This document shows, in pieces, positions 63,987 through 64,000 of a stretch of 64,000 nucleotides of DNA (positions are counted from its first letter, which is position 1; each line of letters starts with the position of its first letter). A program made the position numbers and the translations under genes. Source of the stretch: Brevibacillus porteri (GTDB lineage: Bacteria > Bacillota > Bacilli > Brevibacillales > Brevibacillaceae); assembly GCF_003013475.1 (NCBI RefSeq), contig NZ_PXZO01000026.1, forward strand, positions 28,928 to 92,927, read 5' to 3'. Below the pieces are notes generated by a model. The model made no database searches and was not told the DNA's origin. It was given only the letters and a program-made list of their open reading frames with translations.

Positions 63987-64000
63987 GTAGGAGGGAGTGA
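63987..64000 (+). promoter_or_regulatory. Ribosome site at the window edge
   Basis: GAGTAGGAGGGAGTGA follows the peptidase stop and probably precedes a gene that starts outside the window. Confidence 0.4.

Overview
This window is a stretch of chromosome from a spore-forming, aerobic, low-GC Gram-positive bacterium. It is most probably a Brevibacillus or close Paenibacillaceae relative. The basis is the nearly complete run of Bacillus-type sporulation genes in Bacillus subtilis order (spo0A, spoIVB, recN, argR / spoIIM, fur, yqzK, xerD, deoB, pupG / dacF, spoIIAA-AB-sigF, spoVA, lysA), strong Shine-Dalgarno sites with frequent GTG and TTG starts, and an mciZ-like gene. The species call is inference; no rRNA or species marker is present. 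Almost every gene is on the minus strand; six to seven small or accessory genes are on the plus strand.

Layout, left to right. 1-2061: the 5' part of a cyclic-di-GMP enzyme cut by the window edge. 2.1-8.8 kb: lysA and the complete spoVA operon (AA, AB, AC, AD, AEB, AEA, AF) behind a near-consensus sigma-G promoter. 8.9-11.9 kb: spoIIAA-spoIIAB-sigF with a sigma-H promoter and a Spo0A box, and dacF with a sigma-F-type promoter. 11.9-20.6 kb: accessory block with a chemoreceptor, an oppABCDF peptide importer (candidate CodY box, internal hairpins) and an Lrp-type regulator. 20.8-26.9 kb: nucleoside catabolism (pdp, pupG, deoB), xerD, yqzK, fur, spoIIM. 27-32.2 kb: an endonuclease Q/YqxK-like PHP protein, nudF, a plus-strand mciZ homologue that overlaps a DUF3866 gene tail to tail, the yqjE peptidase, methylmalonyl-CoA epimerase and a 28-residue membrane peptide. 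32.2-34.3 kb: a secreted repeat protein with a copper-amine-oxidase-N-like C-terminus. 34.5-43 kb: a branched-chain keto acid dehydrogenase operon (bcd, lpdV, bkdAA, bkdAB, bkdB) behind a sigma-54 promoter with three inverted-repeat activator sites and a cre-like box, plus its activator bkdR. 43-47 kb: yqzF and a four-gene envelope cassette (SteA-like, SteB/MctB-like, GT2 and MraY/WecA-like). 47-53.3 kb: accessory region with two methyltransferases, a VOC protein, LysR, a phosphoesterase, carbonic anhydrase and orphan small genes. 53.4-62 kb: spo0A, spoIVB, recN, argR, ppnK, tlyA, dxs. 62.3-64 kb: an M3 oligoendopeptidase on the plus strand.

How it fits together: the window carries the sporulation cascade almost in order. 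Spo0A, with a sigma-H promoter and Spo0A boxes, acts on spoIIA; SigF follows, then a sigma-F-type promoter before dacF and a sigma-G promoter before spoVA. Around it lie nutrient-scavenging functions (opp, deo/pup/pdp, bkd) that carry candidate CodY, CcpA and BkdR sites. The least explained parts are the SteA/SteB/GT2/MraY-like cassette, the four-repeat secreted protein, the small membrane peptide and the 51.5-53.3 kb orphan region.
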